Virus record (IMG/VR): IMGVR_UViG_3300042924_004272
Span: 1 to 64,000 of that record
From: a virus
Length of the DNA stretch: 64,000 bases
Direction: 5' to 3' (one strand)
Shown in pieces: positions 10,157-19,362 of this stretch; position 1 is the first letter of the stretch; every line of letters begins with the position of its first letter. The notes beneath the pieces are model-generated. The model made no database searches. It was not told the origin of the DNA and saw only the letters and a program-made list of their open reading frames with translations. The translations under genes were made by a program, and so were the position numbers.

Positions 10157-12292
10157 TTAACAAGGGTTTTGATTTCTAAACTTGTTTGCTGCTGCGCTTG
10201 CCGCTTGTGCTGCTAGTGTAGTTGCTTTCTGCTTTGCATCTGCCAAAGAAACAAAAGACTCCGCACTAGCGGTTGCGGTGGCGGATACCCCAAGTGTTGG
10301 ACTTCCCGCAGGGCAATTTAGTGTGATTGTTTGACTCTCGGTAGCAAACCAAGATTGCTGATTTAAACTTGGTTGCTCATATGGTGTAGGCAAGAGTTCG
10401 ACCGTGTTGCTTGATCCGTCCTCATGAACAACACAAGATTTCAACTCATCTCTTTGGGGTCTTCCAACGGAAATCTCTTGCCATGGATCCATGAACATAC
10501 GAGCCGCTTCTACACCTAGTTCACCACACCATTCGATAAGAAAACTAAATGCCTTGTCCACATCCAACGAGTCCTTTGATTCGCAGGAATTTGTTAGTGG
10601 TCTCTGTACCGATTCAGTAATCACCCTACGGTATTGGTTTCTTAGGATACCATAGTTGTAGATCTCATCCGCAAGGGGTGTGTTTTCAAACTGGTAATCA
10701 CTTGTGACAGCAAGGAGTCGAGTGTTGAGGATCTGTTCATATGTTCCCTTTCCCCCTCTGTAGGAAACTCGTAGATCCACAGTTCCTCCAATTTGAGTAC
10801 AATCCAACTCACCGTACTTTATCTGCTTTAGTTCCATGCCATCACCTAGCAATGCGGTCTCTGCTTGGCAATAAATGCGATTATATTTTGTGGTGGCAGT
10901 GCCATCCGGATTTAGTTGCAGATAACTATCAATCCGTTCTGGCAAGAAGGATTCCCACAAGTGATTGAACGAACCATCATTGGTGGAAACATAGTCAACC
11001 GAAAGATGGAACAACCTCTGTTGATTCTGAACTGTCCCAGGTAACCATTCGATTGGTCTAGTACCAGTCCACACCCCATTCCATGCAGGGGTTGTTTTTG
11101 ATTGGTTCAATTCACTGGCAACTGCGTAATCGAGAACCATGGTTGCACTTGGCAATGGTTCCAAATATGGAACGGAGCAAAGGAAATAATTCTCAAATGA
11201 TGTAGCACAAATCCCGGTAGTATTTGCTGGCATCAACCTCTTGATTCTTGCCATTTCAACATCCTTAAAAAGGACTTGTGAGGTCAAGTATGCACTTGAT
11301 GCCACGTTTGCATTTACCAAACCACCTTTTGAATACCACCACATGAGACCGGCCTGAAATGCAACTGACTTCCCTGCTACACACCCAACGGTTGGATACA
11401 GAGTATTCTGGAAGTTTGCCGTCGTGATCCATTGAGACCTGTCTAGAACACCACTTGCAAGGGAGTAGGTTGATCTGTCGGTGAAAACAATGAGTCGAGT
11501 GTCGTTGTTCTGACCCACATAATCCACAAGCGCTGTTACTGTCCTTGGGAATGAAAAGTCACCCCTTCCCGCCCCCTCTGTCCTCTCAACCCAACTAAAT
11601 GGATTGCCGAGGTCGGATGCCAAAACGATGTTTCTAGCGGCAACCCAAAGTCGATTTCCGGAATATGCCATCCAATACCCAATTGGGATGTTGCTGTCTT
11701 GCGCCCCGGTTGTATTGCTTCCGTCCCAATACCCAGGAGAGTTTATGCCGTCTTGGATGATGACTACCCTGTTGGAGGGGGTCACGGTCACATCTCCACC
11801 GGAACTCAAGGTGGATGTTTGGGTTGCGACGGTAAAGACAAACTCACTGACCGAGGGGTCTAGTGAGATCCCGGTAAGTTTGTACTCATCCCAATCCCTT
11901 GGTTGCTCTAGGGGGAAGGGAGCAAAGTATACCGACCCACCGACGGCAAACAAAATATATGGCAACTCACTCTCAAATGACTGGGTTCCATCGTAGTTGT
12001 AGATTGTCTCTTGAGTTGTGGTTGTGCCACCGGAGGTGGTGTTGACTTGCGCTGCTTTAAATTGCTTGTTTGAAGCAAAGAAGCACCCGCCTTGGAGGTT
12101 TCCTGGGGGCAATGAAAGTTTCATGCCTTGACCGGGACGAGTTTGCGCCAAACCACCACGAACGGTGATGTTTACTCCCCACTTGAGTTGGTCGGCAGGA
12201 AGATTCCAAGGGTTGCGGACGCTATTGACACCACCAACCCATCCAGTAGTGACCCTTTCAACCCTTCCAGCAGTTACATTGGGTGACTTCAT
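10157..12292 (-). CDS. Putative tail nozzle / tubular protein, 711 aa
   Basis: Large beta-rich protein beginning with VGGVNSVRNPWNLP and repeating short W/Y/G-containing blades (YWMAYSGNRLWVA, RLIVFTDRSTYSL, YFLCSVPYLEP). This is the pattern of podovirus tail tubular B / nozzle proteins. A C-terminal Ala-rich helix (about residues 670-705) ends the protein. It follows the large adaptor-like tail protein by 6 bases, and the order adaptor then nozzle matches T7-like tails. Assignment rests on fold-like sequence pattern and synteny, not on a motif. Confidence 0.65.
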   Translation of the reverse strand: MKSPNVTAGRVERVTTGWVGGVNSVRNPWNLPADQLKWGVNITVRGGLAQTRPGQGMKLSLPPGNLQGGCFFASNKQFKAAQVNTTSGGTTTTQETIYNYDGTQSFESELPYILFAVGGSVYFAPFPLEQPRDWDEYKLTGISLDPSVSEFVFTVATQTSTLSSGGDVTVTPSNRVVIIQDGINSPGYWDGSNTTGAQDSNIPIGYWMAYSGNRLWVAARNIVLASDLGNPFSWVERTEGAGRGDFSFPRTVTALVDYVGQNNDTRLIVFTDRSTYSLASGVLDRSQWITTANFQNTLYPTVGCVAGKSVAFQAGLMWWYSKGGLVNANVASSAYLTSQVLFKDVEMARIKRLMPANTTGICATSFENYFLCSVPYLEPLPSATMVLDYAVASELNQSKTTPAWNGVWTGTRPIEWLPGTVQNQQRLFHLSVDYVSTNDGSFNHLWESFLPERIDSYLQLNPDGTATTKYNRIYCQAETALLGDGMELKQIKYGELDCTQIGGTVDLRVSYRGGKGTYEQILNTRLLAVTSDYQFENTPLADEIYNYGILRNQYRRVITESVQRPLTNSCESKDSLDVDKAFSFLIEWCGELGVEAARMFMDPWQEISVGRPQRDELKSCVVHEDGSSNTVELLPTPYEQPSLNQQSWFATESQTITLNCPAGSPTLGVSATATASAESFVSLADAKQKATTLAAQAASAAANKFRNQNPC

Positions 12293-12298
12293 GGGAGG

Positions 12299-15200
12299 TT
12301 AAAACATTACTGGATCTGTGCCATCCCCATAAGTCAAATTATTGATTTGTGGGGGGTTAAAGGCATGACCTTCCATGCTGTTCTGTTGGTTCTTCAAGTA
12401 GTTTAGGGCCATGCCCCAATACCTTTGCGCCTGCTCCAAGAAATCTTTGTCCTCAAGATCAACGGCATGCACCGCGGCAATGATTGCCCTCTCTTGCTCC
12501 ACCGGAATGTAGTCGTACAGACTATTAATCTTGGGGGCGCGGACACGATAGATGATTCTAGCCCAAGCACAAGGTTTCCCAATACGAACCCTGCGATACA
12601 TGGGGTTCACTTCGTCCGGATGGTATTGTCCGATTAGTGCCATGTCATTGCTGCGGCCGTAGTCATATGCATATAGGCTCACATAACCCTCTGTTTTGGG
12701 TTTTTCAACATGATACACTGCCTTCACAAGGGTGAGATCCTTGACGGCGTCTAGAAAGAAAGTACTAGAAGTGGTATCCCCTACGTTCTGGTAGGAAATT
12801 CTACCACTTGTGCTATTTGTGTTTTGGGAATGGGAAAGGGTGTCGTACAGTTCGATCTCCGTTTTACTTATGAAACGCGTGAAATATGGAGTCCCAGCGG
12901 TTAAGGCAGTGGGAAGGGTGTCGTCACTATTTGCTCGAGGTATGACTTCCGTTCCAGTGTCAAAAAAGACATTTGCAAAAGTAATTTTAGTTGAGGGAGA
13001 AACTGTGAAGTCTCGGACAATATTCAATGCCAACCTTCCAATACCAAGAGTAGTAAAGGTAACTTGAACATTATTTAAAAATACCTCTAGGTTTGACTCA
13101 ACTATTCTAACTGTGTAGTCGGTTCCAGCAACTAGGGGGGATGGCAATGTGCCTGTAGAAGTGAATCTAACAATTTCATCATTCGATAGGTATTGGATGT
13201 TGGGGACAGCGAGTTGGTTGTTGTATGGAACTGCAGTTACAACATCCTCAATCGCATAGTATGTTTGACCAACACCAAGTGCCAAGACTTGAATCAATCC
13301 GGTTGTTCCGGACCCTTGAGCGTTCACTAGACTATTAAAAATTTGTGCCGTTGTGTCTGTGCTCCTCCTTATATAATAAGGTGTGACCGAATCGATTGCG
13401 GGGGAAGTAGTCGGCAAGAGATAGTCGGATGCAAAGTAAATTTCAGTTCCTGTAGGAGTTGCCGAAAAATCACCCGTCCATACATCCGTAAAATCAACGG
13501 CAAAAGAACGAGCTATGACAACATAGAAAGTACCTGAGCCAAGGGAGGTAATGTTTACTGGCGTGAAATCGTTCTCAACAACGGTGAATCCTGTTGATGA
13601 CAATGGCGCTTCCGCGCGGTACGACCTTCCGGAAATAAGAGGGGCTGGCATTACACCAGTACTTGCGAACTCCACAAATGCGCCAGTTGATGGGATGAGA
13701 GTAACAGTTGGAGCAGAGGAATACCCGGTTCCTTGTGAAACAACATTGATTGCCGTCACAATCCCCCCCTCTACGACTGTGGTTGCTGATGCTCCGGTTC
13801 CCCCACCACCGGAAAGACTTACAGCAGGAGCATTAGTGTATCCACTACCACCATTTGTTATGGTATACGAGGTTACAAAACTAGTTGTAAGCGTTGATGT
13901 GGCAGCGGCATTGCTACCGACTCCTGTGATTATAACTCTAGGTGGGAATTGATACCCGGTTCCTGGGTTATCGATCACAATGTTGGTGACGGTATTTGCG
14001 CTTGTTAGAGCATGCGCAGTGCATCCGGTTCCAACCGGATCCAAAACCAAGGAGGTGACTTGACCACCACTAACAATGGCATGTGCTGCAGCACCAAATC
14101 CACCACCACTTTGAATAACGACGGTAGGAGCAGAAGTGTATCCGCTTCCCCCACTAACTTGAGTGAAGGATGTGATTTTTCCACCAGCGATGTTTGCCGT
14201 GTAGACCGCAACGGTTGTGGGGTTCCCACCAACAAATGAAACTGAAGGGGTTGAGACATATCCGGTTCCACCCGTGCTGTCAAAAGTCACGGCAGGAGGT
14301 GTTGTGTATCCGGTTCCTGCATTCGTGACATTAATATCCGAAACTATACCAACGACATTTGCAACTGCTGTTGCTCCTACTCCTGTGGCCGGTGACAAAC
14401 CTACTCCGTCTGCTTGGATATTGCTAGTTCTTCCCGTGACAGCCGTGGCAGGAATCAATTTATTCAAAGAATTCTGTCCACTACCGGAAGTGGTAAAGCA
14501 TATTGGATTTGTTCCGGTTTGTGCATCTTGACCTGTGGTGTGCAGAGTCACAGCCTTGGGGTCGATCACATAAACATAATAGTTTTGACCGGATACCAAT
14601 GGTTCTGGGAGGTTCCCACCATTTGAGTATGCTTGAACGATGTCCCCGGTGTTATAGAAATGGGGAATCGTGAATGTGAGTTTGGTAATCGCAGCAATGT
14701 TTTTCCTTAAAAAAGCACTAAAAGATCCTGCTGTTCCGGTAAGGTAAATTGGATTTTTATTTGCTTGAGCATCCGCAAGAGTTGAAAAAATCTGCAGGTT
14801 GGTAGAGTCCAAAGCATTTGCAAAATATGTTGCCCCACTAACCAAAGGAGTTGGAAGCACGGCACCACTAAAGGAGATCTCATTGCCAACATTCAATGAA
14901 ATGGAGGGAGTGCTACTTAGTTCGATGCTAGATATGACATTGGCACTCCTAGAGTCAGTTAGTCTTAAAGTTCCGGAACCAACAATACTAGACAATGAAA
15001 TCGGATACTGACCACTTTGAGCATAAAGTGGGTCGTTATAAAGTTGTATGGTGGTGGGATTAACAACTCCAACAAAGTATTGGTTTGAGTCTGTAATCCC
15101 GGTTGGGGTTGTTCCACTAACTGTGGATAGAATCATCCCTTGACCGGAATCCAATTGGTGAGGAGTTGCGGAGGTGAACTCATTGATTGGGGAGACAGCG

Positions 15201-15751
15201 ACCTCCCTAGTGGCAATAGTGTTGCCATCCGGGGCAATACTACCCATTGCAAAGTCACTAATACTATGGATTGGGATCGTGAGTCCATCCAACCCAAGTC
15301 CATTTTCTGTTTGAGATCGCAAATCGCGATTCCATTGATCTGTTCCAATTATGCGAATAGTCCCGCCGACATCCGCATCACTTTCGGCAACAGCAATAAC
15401 TTGAGATGGTTGCCGAATGTCCATTTGGGTAGCGACAACACCTCGATCATCCCAGGCCCAATCGACGGTATTGTATACACCACCCTTGTTGACATGGTAT
15501 TGGAACAGTCTTCCCCTAAAATAGGTAGGAGAACCATCAACGTTGATGGCTAGAGGGACTTCTACATCCCTCGGCAAGGTTACGGTCACGCCATCCCAAC
15601 CCGTGCAAACATCAACTTCACGGTTAGTGTGGAACCAATGCCCACTTTCCATGAGTGCTTGAACGGCTTGCGTGAGTTTCCGGAATACCTTGGCTTGGTC
15701 AATAGTTCCAAGAATCTCAGCCGCCTCATCAAAAATTTCTGAGACGAACAT
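12299..15751 (-). CDS. Large tail adaptor-like protein with inserted repeat arrays, 1150 aa
   Basis: The N-terminus (FVSEIFDEAAEILGT..., residues 1-180) and the C-terminus (about 1000-1150, ending in a helical segment with EQAQRYWGMALNYLKNQQNS) look like the two halves of a podovirus gatekeeper/tail tubular A type adaptor. Between them lie two repeat classes. One is several modules of about 60-75 residues with the core LPxPLvxGxxYyV. The other is a central block (about 430-650) of GSGYTxAPxV / GGGGTGA units. Such repeats are common in surface-exposed phage beta domains. The fusion makes this far larger than the usual roughly 200-residue adaptor. An alternative is a pure tail fibre protein. 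Confidence 0.65.
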   Translation of the reverse strand: MFVSEIFDEAAEILGTIDQAKVFRKLTQAVQALMESGHWFHTNREVDVCTGWDGVTVTLPRDVEVPLAINVDGSPTYFRGRLFQYHVNKGGVYNTVDWAWDDRGVVATQMDIRQPSQVIAVAESDADVGGTIRIIGTDQWNRDLRSQTENGLGLDGLTIPIHSISDFAMGSIAPDGNTIATREVAVSPINEFTSATPHQLDSGQGMILSTVSGTTPTGITDSNQYFVGVVNPTTIQLYNDPLYAQSGQYPISLSSIVGSGTLRLTDSRSANVISSIELSSTPSISLNVGNEISFSGAVLPTPLVSGATYFANALDSTNLQIFSTLADAQANKNPIYLTGTAGSFSAFLRKNIAAITKLTFTIPHFYNTGDIVQAYSNGGNLPEPLVSGQNYYVYVIDPKAVTLHTTGQDAQTGTNPICFTTSGSGQNSLNKLIPATAVTGRTSNIQADGVGLSPATGVGATAVANVVGIVSDINVTNAGTGYTTPPAVTFDSTGGTGYVSTPSVSFVGGNPTTVAVYTANIAGGKITSFTQVSGGSGYTSAPTVVIQSGGGFGAAAHAIVSGGQVTSLVLDPVGTGCTAHALTSANTVTNIVIDNPGTGYQFPPRVIITGVGSNAAATSTLTTSFVTSYTITNGGSGYTNAPAVSLSGGGGTGASATTVVEGGIVTAINVVSQGTGYSSAPTVTLIPSTGAFVEFASTGVMPAPLISGRSYRAEAPLSSTGFTVVENDFTPVNITSLGSGTFYVVIARSFAVDFTDVWTGDFSATPTGTEIYFASDYLLPTTSPAIDSVTPYYIRRSTDTTAQIFNSLVNAQGSGTTGLIQVLALGVGQTYYAIEDVVTAVPYNNQLAVPNIQYLSNDEIVRFTSTGTLPSPLVAGTDYTVRIVESNLEVFLNNVQVTFTTLGIGRLALNIVRDFTVSPSTKITFANVFFDTGTEVIPRANSDDTLPTALTAGTPYFTRFISKTEIELYDTLSHSQNTNSTSGRISYQNVGDTTSSTFFLDAVKDLTLVKAVYHVEKPKTEGYVSLYAYDYGRSNDMALIGQYHPDEVNPMYRRVRIGKPCAWARIIYRVRAPKINSLYDYIPVEQERAIIAAVHAVDLEDKDFLEQAQRYWGMALNYLKNQQNSMEGHAFNPPQINNLTYGDGTDPVMF

Positions 15752-15764
15752 AGTTTTTTAGTTT

Positions 15765-16115
15765 TTAGCGACCGCGGTTGCTTAGTTCTTGAGCGAAATT
15801 TGCAAGATCCTGCTCATCCGCAGATGCCATATCGGCCGGCGGCATTTCTGTTCCTGCTTCTTCCGGTGCAGGAACCTCTTGAGATGCCATTGCCTCTGCA
15901 TTTACCTTGCCGGCCGCTTGATCAAGCGCCCCTGCGAGTTGAATCACGAGTTGATGGATGGCATCGAATGCTTCCTTGGGAAGTTGCACCATGACGGAAC
16001 CACCATCAGTGGGAGCTCCAATATCGGTTGGAGGCATCATATCGGTCGGTTCACTCATGGGAGCTGGTTTAGGGAGGGATTCTCCCGTGGGAGGCATGGA
16101 GGTGTCAGTAGGCAT
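15765..16115 (-). CDS. Pro/Ala/Glu-rich small protein, 116 aa
   Basis: Not recognised. The N-terminal 40 residues are disordered, with repeated PPTD/PTD motifs, followed by a helix (AFDAIHQLVIQLAGALDQAAGKVNAEAM) and an acidic Met/Ala-rich tail. It lies between the acidic 128-aa protein and the tail adaptor. An accessory structural or assembly role is the most that position allows. Confidence 0.6.
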   Translation of the reverse strand: MPTDTSMPPTGESLPKPAPMSEPTDMMPPTDIGAPTDGGSVMVQLPKEAFDAIHQLVIQLAGALDQAAGKVNAEAMASQEVPAPEEAGTEMPPADMASADEQDLANFAQELSNRGR

Positions 16116-16119
16116 GGGA

Positions 16120-16506
16120 TTAATCGTCGTCGTTTGAGTTTTCTTCAGACGCTGCTTCTAGTCCCTTCTCGATGGCGTCCTCATCGTCAGGTTCGACCTC
16201 CTTGGTCTCATAAGTTTCGGAATCACCGGATGGTTTAAGTCCATGAATCTCAAGTTCAATGCAGTAGTTGGTTGAAGTCTCCCCCTGGCGATCAACTTTT
16301 TCTGTCCGTTCCATGACTTTTTTGAAATGGATAATTGCCGTGCCTTCTTTGGGGAGGTTTTTCAAACCCTCTGGTGCATGGGAAAAATAAAGTGAGGGAT
16401 AGTGGACTTTGTCCTCCATTTCCTCTTGCTTGTAGGATTCCATCGATGACTTCTCACCGAGATCGTGAAAACCATCCGGAAGTGTGACTTTAGTTGAGTA
16501 TGGCAT
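16120..16506 (-). CDS. Acidic-tailed small structural-module protein, 128 aa
   Basis: Globular first 90 residues (MPYSTKVTLPDGFHDLGEKS..., then a beta segment YPSLYFSHAPEGLKNLP). The C-terminus is strongly acidic (EVEPDDEDAIEKGLEAASEENSNDDD). Similar small acidic-tailed proteins are common beside phage head and tail genes, but the function is not established. It starts 12 bases after the fibre-like gene's stop. Confidence 0.6.
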   Translation of the reverse strand: MPYSTKVTLPDGFHDLGEKSSMESYKQEEMEDKVHYPSLYFSHAPEGLKNLPKEGTAIIHFKKVMERTEKVDRQGETSTNYCIELEIHGLKPSGDSETYETKEVEPDDEDAIEKGLEAASEENSNDDD

Positions 16507-16518
16507 GATATTTAAAGG

Positions 16519-17724
16519 TTAACGGACTCTGCGGGCACGGATTGTTCCTCTTCCTGTAATTGAGCTCAATCCTCCATTAGCAAACCCAATCAAATAAACA
16601 ATTGTGCTTGTTGATAGTGATAGACGAACTTCCGGTGAGGCAAAGATTTGAGTTTGAGTCGCCGCATTTCCAGCATGAACAACAAATTGAGAATAGGTGT
16701 CTAGTGCTCCAAGGGTTGCGGATGTCGTGGTAATGCCACCCTGCAATGTAAAGGTAGTACTGTTCGTTGTCGTGTAGGTAAGGTTTACATTGCCTGAAAC
16801 ATCCCAATCACCAGCGGATAGTGTGATTGAAGTGATGTTTGTCACAACATTCTGGGTCAAAGAAGTTCCAGCGGTGTTTTGACTAAGAATGTATTCGCCA
16901 ACATATCCTGCAGTGGCAGAGTCATTGGTGTTCGTCCCTATGTGATCAATAGTCCATGCCGGGGAACCCGCGTTTTGGGTTAGAAGTCTACCAGTGGCCC
17001 CAGCGGCAAGGTATCCGGTTGCTCCAGCTGCCGTCTGATAGGGAATGGATCCCGTGGCTCCAGCTGAAAGGTTGGTTGCGGATGATGCATTTCCAGTGAC
17101 TGTTCCAGTCAAATTGCCAATCACGTTTCCAGTGACGCTTCCAGTAACGTTACCAACAACATTTCCAGTAAATTGCGTGGCAGAAATAGTCCCAGCGGCA
17201 AAGTTGCCACTACTATCACGAAGAACAATCGTACTAGCGCTATTTAAAGCGGTTGCCGTGGTATTGGCGTTTGGAATAACACCAGCAATTTGAGTGGAGG
17301 GAAGAGTCACACCAGCTACAAAAGTCCCAGCACCAATGTTTGAGGCAACGATTCCGGTGGGGTTATTGATTACTGGCGCGGTAAGAGTCTTGTTGGTGAG
17401 GGTTTGGACACCATTTAATGTGACTTCAGGTGGGAAGGTTGAATTGAATGCACGGATTGCATAGCAAAGGAGTCCCTCACCTTCTTCTCTAGGCAACCAA
17501 CTAATCTCCGCGGGAGAAGTAACCGGATCGCAAGGGATGTTCCAAACGATACGGCCGTTGACTACGGTCTTTGTGATTGCGGGGGATGTTCCGTAGAGTG
17601 CGTTGACCAGGTTGTCGATCAACGAAGGAACCGACTCGTGGGAAATGTTGGGGTACGGAATGTCTTGACGGCAAGCGTGACCATACGTGTCACCATTATA
17701 GGAGGAATTACAATCGCAGCTCAT
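16519..17724 (-). CDS. Tail fibre-like protein, 401 aa
   Basis: Residues 1-130 include a Cys-rich start (MSCDCNSS). Then come the fibre hallmark VTLNGVQTLTNKTLTAPVINNPTG, a VTGxVxGN repeat array (GNVTGSVTGNVIGNLTGTVTGN, about residues 185-215) and SAGATG / AAGATG repeats. The C-terminal 150 residues are Thr/Ser/Asn-rich beta sequence. The TLTNKTLxxP motif and these triplet-like repeats are typical of trimeric beta-helical phage fibres. Role inferred: receptor binding. Confidence 0.75.
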   Translation of the reverse strand: MSCDCNSSYNGDTYGHACRQDIPYPNISHESVPSLIDNLVNALYGTSPAITKTVVNGRIVWNIPCDPVTSPAEISWLPREEGEGLLCYAIRAFNSTFPPEVTLNGVQTLTNKTLTAPVINNPTGIVASNIGAGTFVAGVTLPSTQIAGVIPNANTTATALNSASTIVLRDSSGNFAAGTISATQFTGNVVGNVTGSVTGNVIGNLTGTVTGNASSATNLSAGATGSIPYQTAAGATGYLAAGATGRLLTQNAGSPAWTIDHIGTNTNDSATAGYVGEYILSQNTAGTSLTQNVVTNITSITLSAGDWDVSGNVNLTYTTTNSTTFTLQGGITTTSATLGALDTYSQFVVHAGNAATQTQIFASPEVRLSLSTSTIVYLIGFANGGLSSITGRGTIRARRVR

Positions 17725-17773
17725 GAGTTAAGAAAGTAGGGTGCGTAGGACAAGGTGTAAAGATGAAAATGAC

Positions 17774-18055
17774 TTAATGTAGAAGATTTTCCAACACTTT
17801 TATCATGGCCTCATCAATCAAATCTCCACAATCATGGACTGCACCCTCCTCCAAATCCGGGCAGCGGGCATGAATGATTTCATGAGAGATACAATTGAGG
17901 AGGGATCCCTTTGCCTTCCTGCGAACTACAATCCTCCGATCCTCATAGATGCAAACGGCATCATCGAGGACGCCATTGGTGCTCCCTGGGTTACCAAACT
18001 CTATAGTCCAGGTCTTTCCGGCAATTTGCAGACTGACTTTTTTCTTTTTGGGCAT
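17774..18055 (-). CDS. Small HExxH metallopeptidase-like protein, 93 aa
   Basis: Contains a zincin-type motif SHEIIHARCPDLEEGAVHDCG (HEIIH at about residues 58-62), preceded by a basic beta region. Very small Hxx-type metallopeptidase-like proteins are frequent in phage genomes and their function is mostly unknown. It has a 54-base overlap with the 3' end of the upstream HNH gene in another frame, which suggests the HNH gene was inserted here. No secretion signal. Confidence 0.65.
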   Translation of the reverse strand: MPKKKKVSLQIAGKTWTIEFGNPGSTNGVLDDAVCIYEDRRIVVRRKAKGSLLNCISHEIIHARCPDLEEGAVHDCGDLIDEAMIKVLENLLH

Positions 18056-18444
18056 GGGATTAGTCCCTCATGTATCATTGTGTGACAATTTGAGCAAACC
18101 AAAACACATTTTTTTGCCTCCTCTAGTAGGTTTTTCATACTAGAGTGCCTTCTAGTGGAGATTGAAAATGACTTTTTAGAGGCATCAACATGATGGAAGT
18201 GCAACGCTCCCATGCACTTATCGAAACCACAAGATTCGCACTTCCCTCCCCTAATTTCTTTTATAAGAGCACTGTTTGTTTTCCTTTTTTTACTCCTATA
18301 TTCCTTCTTTTTCTTTGCCGAGGTGTTGTTTACATAAACAGCAACGGTTGCCTTTGAACACTTTAACTTTTCACTTATTTTATCGTAACTAAAACCCCTT
18401 TCTTTAAGGGCAAGAATTTTTTGTTTTAGGGTAAGTTTCGGCAT
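18001..18444 (-). CDS. HNH homing-type endonuclease with helix-turn-helix, 147 aa
   Basis: N-terminal helix-turn-helix (SYDKISEKLKCSKATVAVYV, residues about 19-38) and a basic linker. A zinc-ribbon HNH module follows: CESCG, then LHFHHVD, then CSNCH and MIHEG. This is the free-standing HNH endonuclease organisation. It sits between the fibre module and the lysis cassette and overlaps the downstream gene by 55 bases, typical of a mobile gene. The DNA here is A/T-rich compared with its neighbours. Confidence 0.85.
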   Translation of the reverse strand: MPKLTLKQKILALKERGFSYDKISEKLKCSKATVAVYVNNTSAKKKKEYRSKKRKTNSALIKEIRGGKCESCGFDKCMGALHFHHVDASKKSFSISTRRHSSMKNLLEEAKKCVLVCSNCHTMIHEGLIPCPKRKKSVCKLPERPGL

Positions 18445-18447
18445 GAG

Positions 18448-18681
18448 TTAATCTTCTGTTTTTTCATACCCTTGATTAACTTCATCAAGGTTTTCGCATG
18501 CCCACTTCTCTATTTGCCCTTTTAAAGCGAATTGGTTGCCATTTAGCACTTCTGCTCGGTAAGTCTCACCATCCTCCACCCAATTCACAAACACTGCCAC
18601 ATTGGCATTGTCTAAAAATTCAGTAATGAAGGTGATTGCCCTAGAAATTACCTCAACATATTTTTCTTGTTTTTGAGGCAT
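18448..18681 (-). CDS. Unknown small protein, 77 aa
   Basis: Mixed alpha/beta small protein (helix VEVISRAITFITEFLDNANVAVFVNW, then beta-strands, acidic end). No motif recognised. It lies directly after the endolysin gene (13 bases) and before the HNH gene, so it is co-transcribed with the lysis cassette. No membrane segment or signal peptide. Confidence 0.6.
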   Translation of the reverse strand: MPQKQEKYVEVISRAITFITEFLDNANVAVFVNWVEDGETYRAEVLNGNQFALKGQIEKWACENLDEVNQGYEKTED

Positions 18682-18694
18682 GGTATTTAGACCT

Positions 18695-19144
18695 CTAGAC
18701 GATTGTTTTTCCGGAGGCTACTCTCTCCCTCAATTGAGTGAGTGTGTATGGAACCCGGTATTGGACATGGGGCTCGTCTAGAATCGATTTCCAATTGCCT
18801 CCCCACTCCAAGGAAGGGAACTTCTCAACGATTTTACCGATATGAGAATAGAATGGACTTTCCCCAAGGTATTTCCCGTTGGCAAATAAACCCAGATCGA
18901 GTGCCAGGCCGAAATTGTGATTGCTTTGTCCACCCTTGGCATTCGTCACTTTTGGCCCTGGTGTTGTTCTCCCTTTTGAGTACAAAGCATCCTGTTCCGC
19001 CCAAGTACGGTTACCGGAAATCACTTTAACTTCTATTCCCTTTTCTTGAAAATATTTTTTACACTCAATCAAGAAGTCCCTCATCACTGGTTGCACTTTC
19101 GGCAACAGTGTCGCAATGTTTTTCTCTGAGCGCTCGTCAATCAT
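18695..19144 (-). CDS. Endolysin, M15 (VanY/T5-type) peptidase, 149 aa
   Basis: Cleaves peptidoglycan stem peptides at lysis. The M15 zinc-peptidase signatures are present: SGNRTWAEQDALYSKGRT, then GGQSNHNFGLALDLG (His and Asp zinc ligands), then EWGGNW and the C-terminal EPHVQ (third zinc ligand). The length of 149 residues fits single-domain L-alanyl-D-glutamate / D,D-carboxypeptidase endolysins such as the T5 enzyme. No signal peptide, so it needs a holin. The ATG overlaps the upstream holin-like gene's stop (ATGA). Confidence 0.92.
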   Translation of the reverse strand: MIDERSEKNIATLLPKVQPVMRDFLIECKKYFQEKGIEVKVISGNRTWAEQDALYSKGRTTPGPKVTNAKGGQSNHNFGLALDLGLFANGKYLGESPFYSHIGKIVEKFPSLEWGGNWKSILDEPHVQYRVPYTLTQLRERVASGKTIV

Positions 19145-19362
19145 GAGGTCTTTTCGGCAAATCTTTGCACAAACTTAGTTGTAGCAACAGCGCCAATTGC
19201 GACTTCCAACAAACGAGAAAGATCCGGGGGAATGTCTTCTCCGGTAATGAACCAACGTGCAACAACGGCAACCAAAAGACCTAGTACAAGGAAGAAACCA
19301 ATGCGAGTTGCCGAAGCACTTCCATCCGGAGCATTGATGACATTACGAAGGAAACTCTTCAT
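19141..19362 (-). CDS. Holin-like membrane protein, 73 aa
   Basis: One clear transmembrane segment (IGFFLVLGLLVAVVARWFI, about residues 20-40), with a second weak hydrophobic segment LLEVAIGAVATTKFV. The pattern is like small phage holins encoded just before endolysins. The ATG at 19362 overlaps the spanin stop (ATGA); a TTG at 19377 is the alternative start. Two holin-like genes flank the spanin, so one may be the holin and the other an antiholin. Confidence 0.7.
   Translation of the reverse strand: MKSFLRNVINAPDGSASATRIGFFLVLGLLVAVVARWFITGEDIPPDLSRLLEVAIGAVATTKFVQRFAEKTS

Noticed and set aside
9773-10216. Plus-strand proline-rich frame
   Set aside because: It is the reverse reading of the Gly6-Ser linker repeats of the 259-aa protein.
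11670-11700. Third copy of the ATACCCAA operator
   Set aside because: AATACCCAATTGGG lies inside the nozzle coding frame without -35/-10 elements.
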